From BOG-908 sp963850605 (GTDB lineage Bacteria; Pseudomonadota; Alphaproteobacteria; Acetobacterales; Acetobacteraceae), in contig CAWKLX010000009.1 of NCBI GenBank assembly GCA_963850605.1, forward strand, positions 1 to 64,000: DNA of 64,000 bases, given 5' to 3'. Shown here piece after piece: positions 61,150 through 64,000 of this stretch. The notes under the pieces were generated by a model, which saw nothing but the letters and a program-made list of their open reading frames with translations, was not told where the DNA came from and did no database searches. The position numbers and the translations under genes are program-made. Numbering within the stretch: the stretch's first letter is position 1; the number at the start of each line of letters is the position of its first letter.

Positions 61150-62047
61150 TCAACCACCACGCTGCTGCAGCCGGGCCAGCAGGAAGTCGCGGAACACCGC
61201 GACCCGCTTGGAATGCCGCAACTCCTCCGGATAGACGAAAAAACAATCCACCTTGGGCCGCGGCACGTCCGGCAGCAGCCGCACCAGCCCGTCCATCTCG
61301 CCCGACATCCACCCGGGCAGCGACCCCACACCCAGCCCCGCCCGGATGATCTGCGCCATGCTGGCCAGATTGTTCACCTCCAGCACCGCCCGCCGCGGCG
61401 ACCCAGGCCGGCGCCCGACCGTCGCCAGCCAATTGATGTCGGCCACCGGCGGATGATAGTCGCCGAACAGGATCAGTTTGTGCGCGTCCAGATCCTCCGC
61501 CGTCTTCGGCGTGCCGTGCTTGGCCAGATACGCGGGCGAGGCGCAGACATGCCACTCGATCTCGAACAGATGCCGCTGGATCAGATCGGGCTGCTTCGGC
61601 GGGTGCATGCGTATGGCCACATCCGCCTCGCGCATCGCCAGATCGAGGTCGCCATCGTCCAGCAGCAAATTCACCGTCACGTCCTGGTGCAGCTCCAGAA
61701 ACTGCAACAGCCGCGGCGCCAGCCAGGCGCTGCCGAAACCCGACCGTCGTGGTGATTTTCAGCTTCCCCGCCGCCTTGTCCCGGCTCTCCGTCAGCAGCG
61801 CCTCGGTCATCGCCAGCTTGGCGAACACCTCGCGCACCGTCTGATTCAGGCTCTCCCCCTGCTCGGTCAGGATCAGCCCCCGCGCATGCCGGTGGAACAG
61901 CGGCACCTGCAGCGCCTCCTCCAGCGCCGAAATCTGCCGGCTCACCGCCGACTGGCTCAAATTCAGCGTGTCACCGGCATGGGTAAAACTGCCCGCATCG
62001 GCCACGGCATGGAAGACGCGCAGCTTGTCCCAATCCATTGCCGCCAA
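61150..62047 (-). pseudogene. LysR family transcriptional regulator, one frameshift
   Basis: This is a LysR-type regulator of about 298 residues. The N-terminal helix-turn-helix is clear (MDWDKLRVFHAVADAGSFTH, LNLSQSAVSRQISALEEALQ, VPLFHRHARGLILTEQGESL). After KITTTVGF an extra G in GGG near 61742 breaks the frame. The effector domain continues GSAWLAPRLLQFLELHQDVT, READVAIRMHPPKQPDLIQR and LGVGSLPGWMSGEMDGLVRL. It is similar to GcvA/DsdC-like activators of unlinked genes. It lies just after trxB in the same direction, probably in one unit. Confidence 0.85.
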
Positions 62048-62068
62048 CCCCCAATGCGCCCCGCCCGG

Positions 62069-63037
62069 TCAGGCGATTTCTAAAACGGGACTCGGGGCCA
62101 CCTCAGTCAACCACTTTTCCGCTTCCAGCGCCGCCATGCAACCCGTGCCCGCCGCCGTCACCGCCTGCCGAAAAATCCTGTCCTGCACGTCGCCCGCCGC
62201 GAACACCCCCTCCACGTTCGTCCGCGTGCTGCCGGGCGTGGTCACCACGTATCCTTCCGCATCCAGTTCAACCTGCCCGCGAAATACAGACGTATTCGGA
62301 CTATGCCCGATCGCCACGAACACCCCATCCACCCCCAGCGTGCGCTCCTCCCCGCTCTCGCGATGGCTGATCCGCACCCCGTTCACCACGGCCGGGCTGC
62401 CAGCCCCCACGATCTCTTCGACGATGCTGTCCCACACCACCTCGATCTTCGGGTGCTCGAACAGGCGCTTCTGCAAAATCTTTTCCGCCCGCAACGAGCC
62501 ACGCCGGTGGATCAGCGTCACATGATCCGCATGATGGGTCAGGAACAGCGCCTCCTCCACCGCGGTATTGCCGCCCCCCACCACCGCCACCCGCTTGCCC
62601 CGGTAAAAAAATCCGTCGCACGTCGCGCACGCGGACACGCCAGCCCCCTGATACGCCTTCTCCGACGGCAGCCCCAGCCACCGCGCCTGCGCCCCCGTGG
62701 CGATCACCACACTATCGGCCAGATAGACGTCGCCCGAATCCCCCACGCACCGGAACGGCCGCCGGGAAAAATCCACCTCCATGATCAGGTCGTGCACCAC
62801 CGCCGTGCCCACATGCTCGGCCTGCGCCTGCATCTGCTCCATCAGCCACGGCCCCTGAATGGCGGCCGCGAACCCCGGGTAGTTCTCCACATCCGTGGTG
62901 ATCATCAGCTGCCCGCCCGGCTGCAACCCCGCCACCAGCATCGGCGACAGCCCGCCACGCGCCGCGTAGATGGCGGCCGTATAGCCGGCCGGCCCGGCGC
63001 CGATCACAAGCAACTGCGTATGGTGTGTCTGCGGCAT
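62069..63037 (-). CDS. trxB: Thioredoxin-disulfide reductase
   Basis: This FAD/NADPH enzyme reduces thioredoxin, in 322 residues. FAD-binding GAGPAGYTAAIYAARGGLSP, the redox pair Cys137-Ala-Thr-Cys140 (GVSACATCDGFFYRGK), NADPH-binding VAVVGGGNTAVEEALFL and the C-terminal FAAGDVQDRIFRQAVTAAGT are all present. I start it at ATG 63037 (MPQTHHTQLLV); the longer frame runs antisense through the Lrp gene. It is divergent from the Lrp/AsnC gene, with about 118 bases between starts. Confidence 0.96.
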   Translation of the reverse strand: MPQTHHTQLLVIGAGPAGYTAAIYAARGGLSPMLVAGLQPGGQLMITTDVENYPGFAAAIQGPWLMEQMQAQAEHVGTAVVHDLIMEVDFSRRPFRCVGDSGDVYLADSVVIATGAQARWLGLPSEKAYQGAGVSACATCDGFFYRGKRVAVVGGGNTAVEEALFLTHHADHVTLIHRRGSLRAEKILQKRLFEHPKIEVVWDSIVEEIVGAGSPAVVNGVRISHRESGEERTLGVDGVFVAIGHSPNTSVFRGQVELDAEGYVVTTPGSTRTNVEGVFAAGDVQDRIFRQAVTAAGTGCMAALEAEKWLTEVAPSPVLEIA

Positions 63038-63155
63038 GTTCGGAACGATCGGCCCTGGGCGGTTCGGCCCCCCGATATCGTGGCCGCCCAGCCCCATGGC
63101 AAGCGCACCCCGCCCCCTGGTATAGCCTGCCAGCCATGACCCGCCCCGCCACCCC

Positions 63156-63630
63156 ATGAAGGCCGACCCAAGCCTCCCCGAACTCGACGCCATCGACCGC
63201 CGCATCCTGGCCGAGCTGCAGGAGGATGGCCGCATGACCAACGTCGAGCTCGCCCGCCGCGCCGGCATCAGCGCCCCCCCCTGCCTCCGCCGCGTCCGCC
63301 GTCTGGAAGAAGCCGGCATCATCCGAGGCTACCACGCCGACACCGACCCCCAGCGCCTCGGCTGGGACGTCGTCTTCTTCGTCATCGTCGGCCTGGAAAC
63401 CAGCGCGAATCCGCCCTCGCCGCCTTCGAAACCCTCGTCGGCGCCTGGCCCGAAGTCCGCGAATGCCACATGATCCGCGGCGGCGGCGATTTCCTGCTCA
63501 AACTCGTGGCAAGAGGCACCGCCCAGGAAAACGCGCTCACGGCGCGCCTGACCGAGGCCCGGGCGTGGCCCGCGTGCAGACGCTGCAGACGATACGCACC
63601 AGCCGGAGTGCGGCGGGCGTGCCGATCTAG
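63156..63630 (+). pseudogene. Lrp/AsnC family regulator, two frameshifts
   Basis: This is a winged-helix Lrp/AsnC regulator of about 158 residues. ELDAIDRRILAELQEDGRMT, NVELARRAGISAPPCLRRVR and LEEAGIIRGYHADTDPQRLG are in the first frame. A missing C near 63398 (ACCC) moves it to QRESALAAFETLVGAWPEVR, ECHMIRGGGDFLLKLVARGT. A missing C in CCCC near 63555 moves it to PGVARVQTLQTIRTSRSAAG, ending VPI. Both repairs restore exact family sequence, so sequence errors are likely. It is divergent from trxB. Confidence 0.85.
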
Positions 63631-63701
63631 GCGCCCCAATCCATCTGCCCAGCCAGGTGACCAACTGACCCAAGCCACCAAGTCAGTCCAACAACCCTGT
63701 T

Positions 63702-63724
63702 ATGCCCGGACTTGACCCGGGCAT
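63702..63724. repeat. Small palindromic intergenic repeat
   Basis: Perfect 8-bp arms ATGCCCGG and CCGGGCAT flank ACTTGAC and are followed by CCACGCGGC. It is typical of short dispersed palindromes in Rhodospirillales and may end Lrp transcription. Confidence 0.5.
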
Positions 63725-63869
63725 CCACGCGGCGGGGACACGGCTGATGTCTCCAACGGCACAACCTGCCGCACAGCTACCTGCGAGCCGAATTGCCGTT
63801 CTCCACGCCGGGGCAATAGGTTACGCTCGGCTAAAAATCCACGCGTGCCAGGTGAAGGGACACGACGTC

Positions 63870-64000
63870 ATGAGTGACAAACCGGTTCTCGATCCGCTGC
63901 GCGCCATCCGAAGCCACCTGTTTGGCGCGCGAACCGATGTGACCGAGCTGACGGAGCCGGTTGGATGGACGGAGGGCCAACATCGAAAGACAAAGCATCG
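63870..64000 (+). CDS. Start of an unidentified gene, cut by the window end
   Basis: An open frame begins at ATG 63870 (MSDKPVLDPLRAIRSHLFG) and runs 43 codons to the end of the window without a stop. AGGTGAAGGGA upstream gives a possible ribosome-binding site 10 or more bases away. The family cannot be recognised from the visible part. Confidence 0.5.
   Translation, partial: MSDKPVLDPLRAIRSHLFGARTDVTELTEPVGWTEGQHRKTKH

Noticed and set aside
60061..61755. Plus-strand open frame of over 560 codons
   Set aside because: It is antisense to the sedolisin and LysR genes and has His/Arg/Pro-rich composition.

Overview
The window looks like chromosomal DNA of a GC-rich alphaproteobacterium, most probably an Acetobacteraceae member (acetic-acid or acidophilic branch of Rhodospirillales). 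Reasons, by inference from gene content: a three-subunit gatCAB amidotransferase, a purQ-purL-bolA-grxD run, a ubiG/lysC/ptsP neighbourhood, a DUF2852 protein, and an acid-type sedolisin protease. No 16S rRNA is present, so the species stays open.

Layout. Positions 1-14100 are an accessory region of visibly lower GC. It holds cell-surface glycan functions: a DUF4214/GT2 glycosyltransferase, methyltransferases, polytopic membrane proteins, an acyltransferase-3 and a sulfotransferase. It also holds decayed duplicates and a dead IS3 transposase. It ends in a P4-type tyrosine integrase abutting the 3' end of tRNA-Ser(GCU), the usual edge of an integrated island. Positions 14259-26919 are core genes: gatB-gatA-gatC, divergent ruvX, a PIN/Phd toxin-antitoxin pair, purQ-purL-bolA-grxD, a TetR regulator, a GFA-family enzyme and DUF2852. 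Positions 26941-32015 hold a membrane protein, GT2-prfC and rpsD. Positions 32216-45708 hold a solute-binding protein with a DUF2272 lipoprotein, rhodanese divergent from cysK, an ethylene-receptor-like hybrid histidine kinase, an MFS permease, a RodZ-like protein, ptsP, a nitronate monooxygenase-like enzyme, lysC and ubiG. Positions 45713-52498 hold comF-grxC-DUF1178-DUF2147, small secreted and membrane proteins, and a cytochrome b / molybdopterin oxidoreductase pair. Positions 52488-64000 hold a glycogen-debranching/GH63 pair, a TonB receptor, a sedolisin, a LysR regulator, trxB, an Lrp/AsnC regulator and the start of one further gene.

Most notable content. The kinase at 35663-37648 has an N-terminal three-helix domain that keeps all seven residues known to matter for copper/ethylene binding in plant ETR1, at a constant offset of +5. 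It is fused to PAS, kinase and receiver modules.

Caution on reading frames. About a dozen genes are broken by single-base indels, often in homopolymers, including the essential-type genes gatB and purL (twice). Where the intended frame is obvious I give one feature spanning the whole gene, typed as pseudogene. Most of these are probably sequence errors rather than real inactivation. A dispersed intergenic hairpin element occurs as three clear copies plus one partial copy.
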